A stretch of 64,000 nucleotides of DNA from JAVBOW01 sp031550125 (GTDB taxonomy: Bacteria > Bacteroidota > Bacteroidia > Bacteroidales > Rikenellaceae): NCBI GenBank assembly GCA_031550125.1, contig JAVBOW010000009.1, positions 16,318 through 80,317 on the forward strand. Direction: 5' to 3'. Position 1 is the first letter of the stretch. Each line of letters begins with the position of its first letter. Both the position numbers and the translations under genes were made by a program. The notes beneath the pieces were generated by a model. That model saw nothing but the letters and a program-made list of their open reading frames with translations. It ran no database searches and was not told the DNA's origin. This document shows, in pieces, positions 52,787 through 61,904 of the stretch.

Positions 52787-53986
52787 ATGCCCGCCATTTC
52801 CGAAAGAGGTAAAATATTTCCAGCTTCGCCTATCCGCCGCCTCGTACCTTACGCAGAGGGAGCCAAACGTCGTGGGGTAAGGGTGTTGCACCTGAACATA
52901 GGCCAGCCCGACATAAGCACGCCGCAGGCGGCCGTGGATGCCGTGAGGAATATCCACGACCGGGTTTTCGAATATTCCCACTCGGCCGGCACGGAAAGCT
53001 ACCGCCGCGCTCTGGCGCGCTATTACAACGGCGTGGGCATAGATGTGTCGACGGACGAGATAATCACCACCGAAGGAGGGTCGGAGGCGATTTTCATGGC
53101 CATGAGCGTATGCATGAACCCGGGCGAGGAGGTGATAATACCCGAGCCTTTCTACGCCAACTACAACGCTTTCGCCATGGAGGCCGGAGTGACGGTAAGG
53201 CCTATCCCCTCACGCATAGACAACGATTTTGCGCTGCCGCCGATAGAGGAGTTCGAGAAACATATCACGCCGCTGACGCGCGCCGTACTGATATGCAACC
53301 CCAACAATCCCACCGGATACCTATACAGCCGCAGCGAGATGGAACAACTGGCCGACATCGTCAAACGCCACAACCTGTTCTTCTTCTCCGACGAAGCCTA
53401 CCGCGAATTCTGCTATGACGGAGCCGAGCATGTGTCGGCAATGAATCTGCCCGGCATAGAGCAAAACGTGGTGATGATGGATTCGGTATCCAAACGCTAC
53501 AGCATGTGCGGCGTGAGGCTGGGCGCACTGGTGTCGCACAACAAGGAGGTCATGGCCGCCGCCATGAAGATAGCCCAGGCGCGACTCTCGCCGCCATACC
53601 TGGCGCAGGTGGCAGCCGAGGCCGCCGTAGACACCCCGCAAAGCTATTTCGACGAGGTACACCGCGAATACACCGCCAGACGCAACTGCATAGTTTCAGA
53701 ACTCAACAAGATAGAGGGCGTTTACTGCCCCATGCCGCGCGGGGCGTTCTACACCGTGGCCAAGCTGCCCGTGGACGACGCCGACCGATTCGCCCAATGG
53801 CTGCTGGAAGAGTTCGAATACAACGGATGTACGGTTATGGTGGCCCCGGCGTCGGGGTTCTATTCCAGGCCGGAATCGGGCCGCGATCAGGTGCGTATAG
53901 CCTACGTCATCAACCAGCCCGACCTCATGGCGGCCGCCGAGTGCCTGCGCAAGGCGCTGGAAGCATATCCCGGCCGCAGGCGCTGA
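52787..53986 (+). CDS. Class I/II pyridoxal-phosphate aminotransferase
   Basis: 399 aa, fold-type I. PLP residues: Lys236 in MDSVSKRYSMCGVRLG, Asp202 and Tyr205 in FFSDEAYREF, CNPNNPTGYLYS, and TEGGSEAIFMAM for phosphate contacts. Resembles aspartate or aromatic aminotransferases of subgroup I-alpha/gamma; the amino acid substrate cannot be assigned. Divergent from the importer operon with close promoters, so the two may be co-regulated. Confidence 0.92.
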   Translation: MPAISERGKIFPASPIRRLVPYAEGAKRRGVRVLHLNIGQPDISTPQAAVDAVRNIHDRVFEYSHSAGTESYRRALARYYNGVGIDVSTDEIITTEGGSEAIFMAMSVCMNPGEEVIIPEPFYANYNAFAMEAGVTVRPIPSRIDNDFALPPIEEFEKHITPLTRAVLICNPNNPTGYLYSRSEMEQLADIVKRHNLFFFSDEAYREFCYDGAEHVSAMNLPGIEQNVVMMDSVSKRYSMCGVRLGALVSHNKEVMAAAMKIAQARLSPPYLAQVAAEAAVDTPQSYFDEVHREYTARRNCIVSELNKIEGVYCPMPRGAFYTVAKLPVDDADRFAQWLLEEFEYNGCTVMVAPASGFYSRPESGRDQVRIAYVINQPDLMAAAECLRKALEAYPGRRR

Positions 53987-54020
53987 TCCGGCCAAGAGCA
54001 GGCCATCCTGCCGCCGCGGG

Positions 54021-54989
54021 TTATTTCGCGTCCCTGACACGCTTGGGCGCGCGTCCTAATTTCACCCCTATGGCCACATTGAAATCTGGATAGGACATCT
54101 TTAGGGGACGCATTACCTCCACGCCGCCCTCCACGCCAGTCAAACGGTCAATACTGTCGCAGTATTCGTCGCGCAGGAGCCACCGCCCGCCGGGATGCAA
54201 CTTGTAGGCGGTCATCTCGGCCTTCACGTAATCGGTCATGCATATCATCGGCCAGGCGTTCTCCCTGGCGCGCCTGTAGTATTCGCCTGCGGCCATATCC
54301 GTATCCGCCGACGGTATCCACTCGAAACCGGCATAGATCCCTTCGGCGGGCAGGACGATGCCGTAAGACGACACGTCCACGGAGATCCAGCTCCGGCCCG
54401 GCGCGGGATCGACCTCCACCATATCGGTCAGAAGGTCGTCGCCGGGCAAGCCGTCGGGACCTACGGCAAAGATCCGCACATACACGCGCGGGATGTATTT
54501 CTTTTCCGGGACGGCCTTCGGAAGCACCGTGGCCTCTACTTTCGATATTATCTTTCGGCCCGCACCGGACGGATCGGCTATCCTTACCGCCACGCACCTC
54601 CATATTTTGGGAGCGTAATAACGCGGCATGCGGTAGCGGTCGTACAGCGGCACATATTCCCCTTCTCCGGCCTTAACAACCACAGTCCGCATAACATAGG
54701 CCTGCCTGGCAAGCGCAACGTTTCCTTGTAGAGCCGCCTGGCCCGCGGAGATCTTCATCTCGCGGTAACCCAGCGACGAGAAGACCACCGTATCGGCATA
54801 CGACGACACGGCAAGGCATATCCTGCCGTCGGCCCCGGCGGCCATGCCTTCGTGGGTTTTGAGGCAATAGGCCGTGGCGCGGGGCAACGGCTCGCCCGCA
54901 GGATCCACTATCACGCAATTCAGCGCAACCTGCGCCGAGACCGTAAATGCCACGACCGTCAACAGGCATGTCAACCGGATGGCCCTCAT
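54021..54989 (-). CDS. Secreted protein with carboxypeptidase-regulatory-like N-terminus
   Basis: 322 aa, signal peptide ending VSAQ. Residues 20-90 form a CarboxypepD_reg-like beta sandwich: LNCVIVDPAGEPLPRATAYC, TVVFSSLGYREMKIS. The remaining 230 residues are beta-rich with no known family (ISKVEATVLPKAVPEKKYIP; GIYAGFEWIPSADTDMAAGE). Such proteins often sit on the outer membrane of Bacteroidetes. It is 68 nt downstream of GH43 and only repeat copy G lies between. Confidence 0.75.
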   Translation of the reverse strand: MRAIRLTCLLTVVAFTVSAQVALNCVIVDPAGEPLPRATAYCLKTHEGMAAGADGRICLAVSSYADTVVFSSLGYREMKISAGQAALQGNVALARQAYVMRTVVVKAGEGEYVPLYDRYRMPRYYAPKIWRCVAVRIADPSGAGRKIISKVEATVLPKAVPEKKYIPRVYVRIFAVGPDGLPGDDLLTDMVEVDPAPGRSWISVDVSSYGIVLPAEGIYAGFEWIPSADTDMAAGEYYRRARENAWPMICMTDYVKAEMTAYKLHPGGRWLLRDEYCDSIDRLTGVEGGVEVMRPLKMSYPDFNVAIGVKLGRAPKRVRDAK

Positions 54990-55000
54990 GGGTTATTTCT

Positions 55001-55058
55001 GACGAGTCTCACTTATATGCCGGCTGCACATATCGCGCATCATCTTTCACTTATCCGT
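55001..55058 (-). repeat. Interspersed repeat copy G, truncated, inverted
   Basis: On the minus strand it reads GGATAAGTGAAAGATGATGC, then GCGATATGTGCAGCCGGCAT, that is, the right half of the long form. It begins at the GH43 stop codon. Confidence 0.8.
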
Positions 55059-56053
55059 TATTTCCGGTGTTTCTTCTGCTTGACTTTTTGCGGGGCCACT
55101 CCTTCGAAGGTTATCTTCACGGGCTTTATAGTACCGTCGGGGTTGAATTCCATGCGCTCCACGCATGTCTCCCTGTGGTTGCCGTCCTTGTCTCCCAGCG
55201 GATGCCGGTGGTAGAAGATATACCACTCGTCGGTCCCGGGGATATTGACAAGCGAATGGTGGCCCGCCCCGGTAGCCACAGAAGGATCGGACTCGAGTAT
55301 CTTGCCTATCCGCTCGAAAGGACCGAAAGGCGAGTCGGAAATGGCGTAGGCCACGCAATAGTCGGGGCCTGTCCAGCCTCCCTCGGACCACATGAAATAA
55401 TATTTGCCGCCGCGTTTGATCATGAATGATCCCTCTACATATTTCTTGGGCGTTATCTCGCGGTAGATCGTACCGTCCTCAAAAGGCAGCAGGCCCGTGA
55501 AATCGTCTTTCAGCCTCACCACGTTGCAATGACCCCAGCCGCCGTAATACATAAAGTACTCGCCGTTCTCCTCCCATACGAACTGGTCTATGGGCTGCGC
55601 GCCGTTGATTATGTCGTTGATGAGCGGTTTGCCGAGCAGATCCCTGTAAGGCCCTTCGGGGCGGTCGGCCACAGCCACGCCTATGCCTCCCACTTCGCCT
55701 TTATGGACGTCGTTGGCGGCGAAGAAAAGATAGTACTTGCCGTCCTTTTCGATATGCGCGGGCGCCCACATGGCGCGCCACGCCCATTTAACGGCCGCAG
55801 TATCTATTATATGAGAATGTTTTTCCCACTTCACGAGGTTTTTGGACGAGAAACAATCCATGAAGATCTGCTGCTCGTAAGGATGGGAATAAGTCGGGAA
55901 GACCCAGTAAGTGTCGCCGTAGAGGACGGCGTGGGGATCGGCGTACCATCCGCTGAAGATGGGATTGCCGGAAACTTCAGGTTTTTTTGCCGACAAAGGC
56001 CATGCGAAAAGCATGCAGGCGGCAAGGACGGACAGGATTACGGTCTTTTTCAT
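55058..56053 (-). CDS. Glycoside hydrolase family 43
   Basis: 331 aa, signal peptide ending LSAKK, five-bladed propeller. Catalytic set: base Asp39 in GWYADPHAVLYG, pKa modulator Asp156 in GAQPIDQFVW, acid Glu207 in KKYVEGSFMIKRGGKYYF. The repeated FxxYSDSPFGPFE-like strands are seen. Family activities are arabinofuranosidase, xylosidase and galactosidase types; which applies is unknown. Preceded by an exact promoter. Confidence 0.93.
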   Translation of the reverse strand: MKKTVILSVLAACMLFAWPLSAKKPEVSGNPIFSGWYADPHAVLYGDTYWVFPTYSHPYEQQIFMDCFSSKNLVKWEKHSHIIDTAAVKWAWRAMWAPAHIEKDGKYYLFFAANDVHKGEVGGIGVAVADRPEGPYRDLLGKPLINDIINGAQPIDQFVWEENGEYFMYYGGWGHCNVVRLKDDFTGLLPFEDGTIYREITPKKYVEGSFMIKRGGKYYFMWSEGGWTGPDYCVAYAISDSPFGPFERIGKILESDPSVATGAGHHSLVNIPGTDEWYIFYHRHPLGDKDGNHRETCVERMEFNPDGTIKPVKITFEGVAPQKVKQKKHRK

Positions 56054-56093
56054 GGTTTAAAATTATGGAAGGCGGTTAGTATCTTCTGTCATG

Positions 56094-56124
56094 CAAATAT
56101 AGTTAATAAAGGGGATGGAGCAAA
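56094..56124 (-). promoter_or_regulatory. Promoter of GH43
   Basis: On minus: TTTG (56124-56121), 19 bp, TATATTTG (56101-56094). The upstream box overlaps the T-run of the preceding terminator. Confidence 0.7.
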
Positions 56125-56150
56125 AAAATAAGCCTTCCGGACGGAAGGCT
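56123..56150 (-). terminator. Terminator of the small lipoprotein gene
   Basis: On minus: AGCCTTCCG-T-CCGGAAGGCT-type hairpin followed by TATTTTTTTG. Confidence 0.8.
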
Positions 56151-56185
56151 CATTCTGCAGGACCACGCCTGGCGGCGCACCCCCG

Positions 56186-56767
56186 TTATTTCTGACGCAC
56201 GTATCCTTTCACCTCGTTGTTGCCGTTGGCCAGCACGAGCGACTCGTCGTCGAGTTTGAGTACCTTCAGCGTGTCGGTGAAGTCGATGGTTTGCTTGTTG
56301 CCTATACTCTGGCCCGACAGGATCAGTTTATCGCCTTCAAGCACCCAGTACCGGTAAACGAGGGTGAACATATTCACAGACGATGCGCTACCGTCAGGCT
56401 CGAGCTTCATGCCCTGGAACTGCCCCTCTTCGATGGGATTGGGTTCCACCCACGTGCCTGCGATATAATAGTATGGCGAATGGGCCGTGACGACCAGTTT
56501 AACGGCGCTTATTATCTCCACGTCGCCAACCAGCTTGCGCACGCATTCCACGCTAACGCGATCGTCTATCATCACTCCCGGCACCTGTTCGGGATTGGCA
56601 TCCATCTTACTGACGTTCACTGTATCGCCGGCGTCAGTCAGGATCATGATATTGTTCATGGTAGCGTCGAGGACCTTGCCTTCTATGGTCTCGATGGTTC
56701 TCTGATTACGACATCCGGCCGCCAGGCAGACGGCCGCCATTACGAAAAGATAGCTTAATTTTTTCAT
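56186..56767 (-). CDS. Lipocalin-like lipoprotein
   Basis: 193 aa. Lipobox LAAGC (Cys19). Residues 25-95 are a small OB-like beta domain (IEGKVLDATMNNIMILTDAG; DDRVSVECVRKL), and residues 98-190 form a lipocalin-like barrel starting YYYIAGTWVEPNPIEEGQFQ and including YRYWVLEGDKLILSGQSIG. Its role is unknown. It lies 72 nt after arginine decarboxylase on the same strand. Confidence 0.7.
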   Translation of the reverse strand: MKKLSYLFVMAAVCLAAGCRNQRTIETIEGKVLDATMNNIMILTDAGDTVNVSKMDANPEQVPGVMIDDRVSVECVRKLVGDVEIISAVKLVVTAHSPYYYIAGTWVEPNPIEEGQFQGMKLEPDGSASSVNMFTLVYRYWVLEGDKLILSGQSIGNKQTIDFTDTLKVLKLDDESLVLANGNNEVKGYVRQK

Positions 56768-56839
56768 CTGTAATTTAATTTACGGCCTCGCCGGCCCTTG
56801 AAAACAATTCCGTATGCAATTTTCGTGCAACAGGCACGC

Positions 56840-58231
56840 TTAATAGCCCAATATCCTCATCATAGAGCGGTAGCTCTGCTCTTTGGCGAACAGGCGGGTG
56901 TAATATTCGGTGTCGCCTTTTTCACGGTCGATTATTATGTGCTTGGGGGCAGGGGTAAGGCAGTGTTGTATGCCGCCGAAACCGCCGAGCGACTCCTGAT
57001 AGGCCCCGGTGTGGAAAAATCCGATATATTGCGGATCGGAGTTGAGTTTCGGCAGGAAAATGGCGTTCTGGTGCGCCTCACCGCTGTAATAGTCCTCGCT
57101 GTCGCACGTAAGGCCGCCCAGGAACACCCTCTGGTACTCTTTGTCCCAGTTATTGATGGCCAAAAGGATGTAGCGCTGGTTTATGCCCCATATGTCGGGC
57201 AGGGTGGTCATAAAAGAGCTGTCGATCATATACCAGCTCTCGCGGTCGTTCTGCTGTTTCTGGTTGATTATCGAGAAGAGCGAAGCGCCGCTTTCGCCAA
57301 CGGTGAACGATCCGAACTCGGTGAATATATGCGGCTCGTCTATTTCGGCCGTCATGCAGTAGTTCTTTATCTGGGCTATGATCTCCTCGGTGATGTACTC
57401 GTAGTCGTAGTCGAACGAAAGCGAATTTTTGATCGGGAAGCCGCCTCCGATATTCAGAGAGTCGAGGGTCGGGCATATCTTTTTAAGCTCGCCGTACACG
57501 CCGAGACACTTGTTGAGTTCGTTCCAGTAATACGACGTGTCCTTTATGCCGGTGTTTATGAAGAAGTGAAGCATCTTAAGCTCGAACTTCTTGTTTTTCT
57601 GTATCTTCTCTTTATAGAAATCTATTATGTCGTTATAGCGGATGCCCAGGCGCGAGGTGTAGAAATCGAACCGGGGTTCCTCCTCGGAGGCTATGCGGAT
57701 GCCTATCTTGCACTTCTTATTGAGTATGCCGGTGAAAAGATCCGGCTCCTGCTTGTTGTCGAAAATGGGCATCGTGTTCTCGAACCCGCTATTCACCAGT
57801 TCGGCAATGTTCTCCACATATTGCGGGCGCTTGAAGCCGTTGCAGATGATGAACGTATCCTTGTCGATCAGGCCGCCGTCGTAAAGGGCGTTGATTATAT
57901 GGATGTCGTAGGCCGACGAAGTCTCCAGGTGTATGTCGTTCTTGAGCGCCTCCTCGAGTACGAACGAGAAATGCGAGCTTTTGGTGCAGTAGCAATAGTT
58001 GTACGACCCCTTATAATCGACCTTGGCCATCGCCACGTTGAACATGCGCTTGGCGCGGTTTATCTGTGACGATATCTTGGGCAGGTAGGTTATCTTCAGT
58101 GGCGTACCGTACTGCTTGATGATATCCATCAACGGCACATCGTGGAAATTAAGATCATTGCCGGCTACGGAAAACTCGTCCTGCGGAAATTCGAACGTCT
58201 GCTCGATAAGATCGATGTACTTATTCTTCAT
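56840..58231 (-). CDS. speA: Arginine decarboxylase (short Bacteroidetes type)
   Basis: 463-aa PLP enzyme of fold III (alanine-racemase/ornithine-decarboxylase-like). Motifs: YNYCYCTKSSHFSFVLEEAL with the Schiff-base Lys near residue 83, MLHFFINTGIKD, SLNIGGGFPIKNSL, EFGSFTVGESGASL, and the active-site region VFLGGLTCDSEDYY with the conserved Cys. This shorter SpeA-like type makes agmatine for polyamine synthesis in Bacteroidetes. Strongly charged, no signal peptide, ATT/AAA-rich compared with neighbours but still standard for a conserved gene. Confidence 0.88.
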   Translation of the reverse strand: MKNKYIDLIEQTFEFPQDEFSVAGNDLNFHDVPLMDIIKQYGTPLKITYLPKISSQINRAKRMFNVAMAKVDYKGSYNYCYCTKSSHFSFVLEEALKNDIHLETSSAYDIHIINALYDGGLIDKDTFIICNGFKRPQYVENIAELVNSGFENTMPIFDNKQEPDLFTGILNKKCKIGIRIASEEEPRFDFYTSRLGIRYNDIIDFYKEKIQKNKKFELKMLHFFINTGIKDTSYYWNELNKCLGVYGELKKICPTLDSLNIGGGFPIKNSLSFDYDYEYITEEIIAQIKNYCMTAEIDEPHIFTEFGSFTVGESGASLFSIINQKQQNDRESWYMIDSSFMTTLPDIWGINQRYILLAINNWDKEYQRVFLGGLTCDSEDYYSGEAHQNAIFLPKLNSDPQYIGFFHTGAYQESLGGFGGIQHCLTPAPKHIIIDREKGDTEYYTRLFAKEQSYRSMMRILGY

Positions 58232-58404
58232 CTTCGGTTATGGTGTATTTTGAAAATCCGCCTCGGCTACTTTGCCGCCGGCCGGGCGATCCGCGCGAGC
58301 TACTTTCCCGCAAAAGACGCCGCAAGGTAGAAATTAATCCGGGAAAAAATACACCCCGCATAATTAATTATATGGAGAGTCTGGAATTATTGCACAATTA
58401 TTCG

Positions 58405-58412
58405 TAATTTTG
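58405..58412 (+). promoter_or_regulatory. -7 box for the HU-like gene and operon
   Basis: TAATTTTG, 19 nt before the ATG at 58432. The rest of the 200-bp divergent region shows nothing else I can name. Confidence 0.55.
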
Positions 58413-58431
58413 AAGGCAAAATTAGCGCTAT

Positions 58432-59178
58432 ATGAATATGACAGGGGAAGCTATCGTTCTGCTTCTCAAGAAAAATAAGCGAGTTGTGATTCCCGACCTC
58501 GGCGCGTTCATCCGCAAGGACGGCGACGGGCGCGTGGTGTTCGTGGAGTTCCTGCGCAAAGACGACGGCATGCTTGCAGGCGAGTTGGGCAGGCTATACG
58601 GACTCTCCGCCGCCGAGGCCAGGCTGGCCATAGACAGGTTTGCCGCCGGACTGAAGGCCCGTACCGGCTATGACGGAGGCTTTGTAATAGAGGGACTGGG
58701 GACGATGAGGATGGACGCCAACGGCATATGCGACCTCGACTACGATCCCGAGATAAAAAGCCCCAGGACCGCCGCGCATCCCATACACAGGCAACCGGCG
58801 GCGTCCACCGCCGCGACCCCGCCCCACCCCGCCGCAAACGCGCGTCCCGCGACGCCTGTCGCCGCACAGCCCGGACAGCCGCCCCGGCGCGACGTATCGC
58901 CAGCACAGGAGAAGGCTGCGCCGGCGCCTCAACCCCGCCCTGCTGCCCAACAGGCGGGTAGCGCCGCATACGCGCCGCGCTACACAGCCCCGCAGCGACA
59001 AGACCATGTGCAGGAAAAACGGCACAGGATGGATATAGTGATGGTAATAGCGCTCGCCGCCGCCGCCATAGCCATAGCGGCCATGATATACGGCGCATTC
59101 ACCCGGCGCAATACAGAGATAGAACTCGACCCCGCGCCGGCGCAAACAGAACAAACGGCCGCGCCGGCCAACCAATAG
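58432..59178 (+). CDS. Membrane-anchored HU-like (CCDC81-type) protein
   Basis: 248 aa. Residues 1-105 match the bacterial HU-CCDC81 module: IVLLLKKNKRVVIPDLGAFI, VVFVEFLRKDDGMLAGELGR, FVIEGLGTMRMDANG. A Pro/Ala-rich linker follows (about 115-190), then a single membrane helix (MDIVMVIALAAAAIAIAAMI), then a short acidic tail. This family often carries a SPOR domain, which is absent here. It may bind DNA or protein at the membrane. First gene of the operon ending in secG. Met3 at 58438 is an alternative start. Confidence 0.78.
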   Translation: MNMTGEAIVLLLKKNKRVVIPDLGAFIRKDGDGRVVFVEFLRKDDGMLAGELGRLYGLSAAEARLAIDRFAAGLKARTGYDGGFVIEGLGTMRMDANGICDLDYDPEIKSPRTAAHPIHRQPAASTAATPPHPAANARPATPVAAQPGQPPRRDVSPAQEKAAPAPQPRPAAQQAGSAAYAPRYTAPQRQDHVQEKRHRMDIVMVIALAAAAIAIAAMIYGAFTRRNTEIELDPAPAQTEQTAAPANQ

Positions 59179-59185
59179 CCACTGT

Positions 59186-60397
59186 ATGTCAGACCATCTG
59201 CAATCGGTAAAGCAACGCTTCGGCATCATCGGCAACGCGCCCGGGATGAACCACGCGCTGGAGGTGGCCCTCAGGGTCGCCCCCACCGACCTGTCGGTAA
59301 TGGTCACCGGCGAGAGCGGCGTGGGCAAGGAGTTCTTTCCCCAGGTGATACACGCCTACAGTTCGCGCAAGCACAACACGCTGATAGCCGTAAACTGCGG
59401 AGCCATACCCGAAGGGACGATAGACTCCGAGCTTTTCGGACACGAAAAAGGCTCGTTCACCGGCGCATCCGATTCGCGCAAGGGTTATTTCGAGGTGGCG
59501 GACGGGGGGACGATATTCCTGGACGAGGTGGCCGAACTTCCTCTGGCCACGCAGGTGCGCCTGCTGAGGGTGCTGCAGACGGGCGAATATATCCGCGTGG
59601 GATCGTCGCAATGCCGCAAGACCAACGTAAGGGTGGTGGCCGCCACCAACGTCGACCTCCAGAAGGCGCTCGACTCGGGCCGTTTCCGCCGCGACCTCTA
59701 CTACAGGCTCAACACGGTACCTATAGAGGTCCCCGCCCTGCGCGAAAGGCGCGAAGACATTTACCTGCTGTTCCGCAAGTTCGCCTCGGACGTGGCCCTG
59801 CAATACCGCATGCCCGCCATAACCCTCGACGACCAGGCCCGGGCCATGCTGGAGGGCTATTACTGGCAGGGAAACATACGCCAGCTGAAAAACGTGGCGG
59901 AGCAGATATCGGCGGTGGAGTCGACGAGGCATATCACCGCCGCCATAATGGTCAAATACCTGCCCTCGGTGCATGCCGCGCCGGGAGCCATTCCCGCACC
60001 GTCGGGAATGGCCGACTACAGCAGCGACAGGGAAATACTGTACAAACTGCTCTTCGACATGCGCGGCGAGCTGCACGAGGTGCGTACGATGCTGGCGGAG
60101 ATGGCCGGAGGCCGTACACGGACGCCGCAACCGGATATCGCCGGGCTGCTGCCCGGTTCGTATTCGTCGGCCCCGCCCATGGTGATGCCCCGGCCGGACG
60201 AGCCGCTGTTCGCCGACAGCGAAGAGGTGGCCGACGACCATGACGAGCCGATGACAAAGGAGAAGGCCCAGAAAGAGGCCATACTGAAAGCGTTGCGCCG
60301 CCACGGAGGCAGGCGCAAGGATGCGGCCCGCGAGCTGTTCATTTCGGAGCGTACGCTCTACCGCAAAATAAAAGAATTGGGAATAGATGAATTTTAG
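59186..60397 (+). CDS. Sigma-54-dependent transcriptional activator without receiver domain
   Basis: 403 aa. The AAA+ domain begins at residue 13: Walker A TGESGVGKEF (41-50), sigma-54 loop GSFTGA (89-94, with Ser for the more common Ala), Walker B GTIFLDEVAEL, and the arginine-finger region FRRDLYYRLN. A linker of about 100 residues (Pro/Gly-rich) leads to a Fis-type HTH (about 360-403: HGGRRKDAARELFISERTLY). No receiver or GAF domain, so activity may be set by a partner or constitutive. The 3' end overlaps lptE by 11 nt. Confidence 0.93.
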   Translation: MSDHLQSVKQRFGIIGNAPGMNHALEVALRVAPTDLSVMVTGESGVGKEFFPQVIHAYSSRKHNTLIAVNCGAIPEGTIDSELFGHEKGSFTGASDSRKGYFEVADGGTIFLDEVAELPLATQVRLLRVLQTGEYIRVGSSQCRKTNVRVVAATNVDLQKALDSGRFRRDLYYRLNTVPIEVPALRERREDIYLLFRKFASDVALQYRMPAITLDDQARAMLEGYYWQGNIRQLKNVAEQISAVESTRHITAAIMVKYLPSVHAAPGAIPAPSGMADYSSDREILYKLLFDMRGELHEVRTMLAEMAGGRTRTPQPDIAGLLPGSYSSAPPMVMPRPDEPLFADSEEVADDHDEPMTKEKAQKEAILKALRRHGGRRKDAARELFISERTLYRKIKELGIDEF

Positions 60398-60902
60398 AAA
60401 ATCCGCCGCCATACTGTCGCTTTTCGCATGCCTGGTGGCCTTTGCCGGCTGCAGGGTCAAATATTCTTTCACCGGAGCATCCATCCCGGTAGCGGCCAAA
60501 ACATTCTCCGTCAGCTATTTTCCCAACAACGCGCCGCTGGTGGCGCCGATACTCAGCCCTACCTTAACGGAGGCCATGCAGGACAAATTCATCCGCCAGA
60601 CGCGGCTGCAACGGATACGTGAAGGCGGCGACCTCCACTTCGAAGGAGAGATAACCGGCTACACCTCGACCCCTTCGGCCATAACGGGCAACGAACAGGC
60701 GGCAAGCAACCGACTTACGATAACCGTAAGGGTGCGTTTCACCGACACGGTGGAGCCTAAAAACAATTACGACCGGTCGTTCTCGGCCTACCTCGACTAC
60801 AGCATCCAACGATCGCTGCAGGACGCGGAGCAGGAGCTGATACCCGAAATAGTGACCATGCTGGTGGATGACATCTTCAACGCCGCGGTCTCCAACTGGT
60901 AA
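60387..60902 (+). CDS. lptE: LptE-family lipoprotein
   Basis: 171 aa. Lipobox FAGC (Cys22). The Bacteroidetes LptE pattern follows: CRVKYSFTGASIPVAAKTFS, FPNNAPLVAPILSPTLTEAM, DKFIRQTRLQ and FEGEITGYTSTPSAIT. Would plug the LptD barrel and help insert lipopolysaccharide into the outer membrane. The start overlaps the sigma-54 activator gene, so translation is coupled. Confidence 0.9.
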   Translation: MNFRKSAAILSLFACLVAFAGCRVKYSFTGASIPVAAKTFSVSYFPNNAPLVAPILSPTLTEAMQDKFIRQTRLQRIREGGDLHFEGEITGYTSTPSAITGNEQAASNRLTITVRVRFTDTVEPKNNYDRSFSAYLDYSIQRSLQDAEQELIPEIVTMLVDDIFNAAVSNW

Positions 60903-60919
60903 AATACACCTATTATTAT

Positions 60920-61495
60920 ATGAACGGTTTTAAAGATTACATAAAAGGCGGCGCTCCGATGCCGGAAATAAGCGACCTGGACGCCGTGGTAAGGAGCTAT
61001 CCATGGTTCATGACCGCGCGCGTGGTGAGGGCCGGGGCAATAAAGGCCAAAGAGGGCATGCCCGACTTTTCGGCCGCTCCCGACGTGCAGCTCGACATGC
61101 ATCACATAGCCATGCCTTCGTCCATCCGCACCGCTTCGGAGGTTGTCGCATCCACGCCTTCAGAGCCGGTTTACGACACGTCGGCGCAGGACGCCATAAT
61201 AGATAAATTCCTCGGCCACGGCGAGTACCGAATAACTCCGCAGGAAGGCGGCGAAACGCTGCAGGACGCGCAGGTTCCCGACGCCGCCGCACCCGCGTCC
61301 GGCGAAAATGCCATCACCGAAATAGTCACCGAAGAGCTGGCCGACATCTACATGAGGCAGCACCTGCTGCCACAGGCGCGGGCCGTTTATGAAAAATTAA
61401 GTTTGCTATATCCGAAAAAAAGTGTTTATTTTGCCGAAATTATAGCCCGGATAGACTCCATGGAGGCCGCCGGACACAACACGGGAAACAATTAA
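60920..61495 (+). CDS. Conserved TPR-like protein of the lptE-secG operon
   Basis: 191 aa, no signal peptide. N-terminal segment DLDAVVRSYPWFMTARVVRA, then a low-complexity acidic middle, then a C-terminal TPR-like pair (ITEIVTEELADIYMRQHLLP, QARAVYEKLSLLYPKKSVYF). In this order between lptE and secG it is found in many Bacteroidetes, but its function is not known to me. Confidence 0.75.
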   Translation: MNGFKDYIKGGAPMPEISDLDAVVRSYPWFMTARVVRAGAIKAKEGMPDFSAAPDVQLDMHHIAMPSSIRTASEVVASTPSEPVYDTSAQDAIIDKFLGHGEYRITPQEGGETLQDAQVPDAAAPASGENAITEIVTEELADIYMRQHLLPQARAVYEKLSLLYPKKSVYFAEIIARIDSMEAAGHNTGNN

Positions 61496-61507
61496 AACGC
61501 AGATATA

Positions 61508-61879
61508 ATGTATATTTTCTTCATCGTAATGATCCTTATCGCGAGCGCATTGCTCGTGCTTACAGTCCTTGCCCAAAGCCCCAAAAGCGGCATGGCCGCC
61601 AACTTCGGCGCAGCCAACCAGGTCATGGGCGTACGCCAGTCGTCGGACTTTCTCGAGAAATTCACCTGGGGCCTGGCCATAGGCATCGTCATATTGTCGC
61701 TGGCCGCCACCATGGCAATGCCCAAAGGCAACATAGCCCGCAGCAAGAGCGCGATAGAAAAAGCCATAGAGAATTCGGCCGCCCCCGCAGCCGAAGGCTT
61801 CATGCCCAACATGACAACCCCGGGCCAGGACGCTCCCGCAGAGCAGGCTCCCGCTACGGAGGAGGCTCCGGGCCAGTAA
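61508..61879 (+). CDS. secG: Preprotein translocase subunit SecG
   Basis: 123 aa. Two membrane helices (about 2-22 and 54-73) separated by the SecG loop VLAQSPKSGMAANFGAANQV with MGVRQSSDFLEKFTW. The Pro/Ala-rich acidic tail is longer than in E. coli, as usual in Bacteroidetes. Accessory subunit of the SecYEG channel. Last gene before a terminator. Confidence 0.93.
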   Translation: MYIFFIVMILIASALLVLTVLAQSPKSGMAANFGAANQVMGVRQSSDFLEKFTWGLAIGIVILSLAATMAMPKGNIARSKSAIEKAIENSAAPAAEGFMPNMTTPGQDAPAEQAPATEEAPGQ

Positions 61880-61904
61880 TCCCCGAGGCGGACAAATATC
61901 TTTC

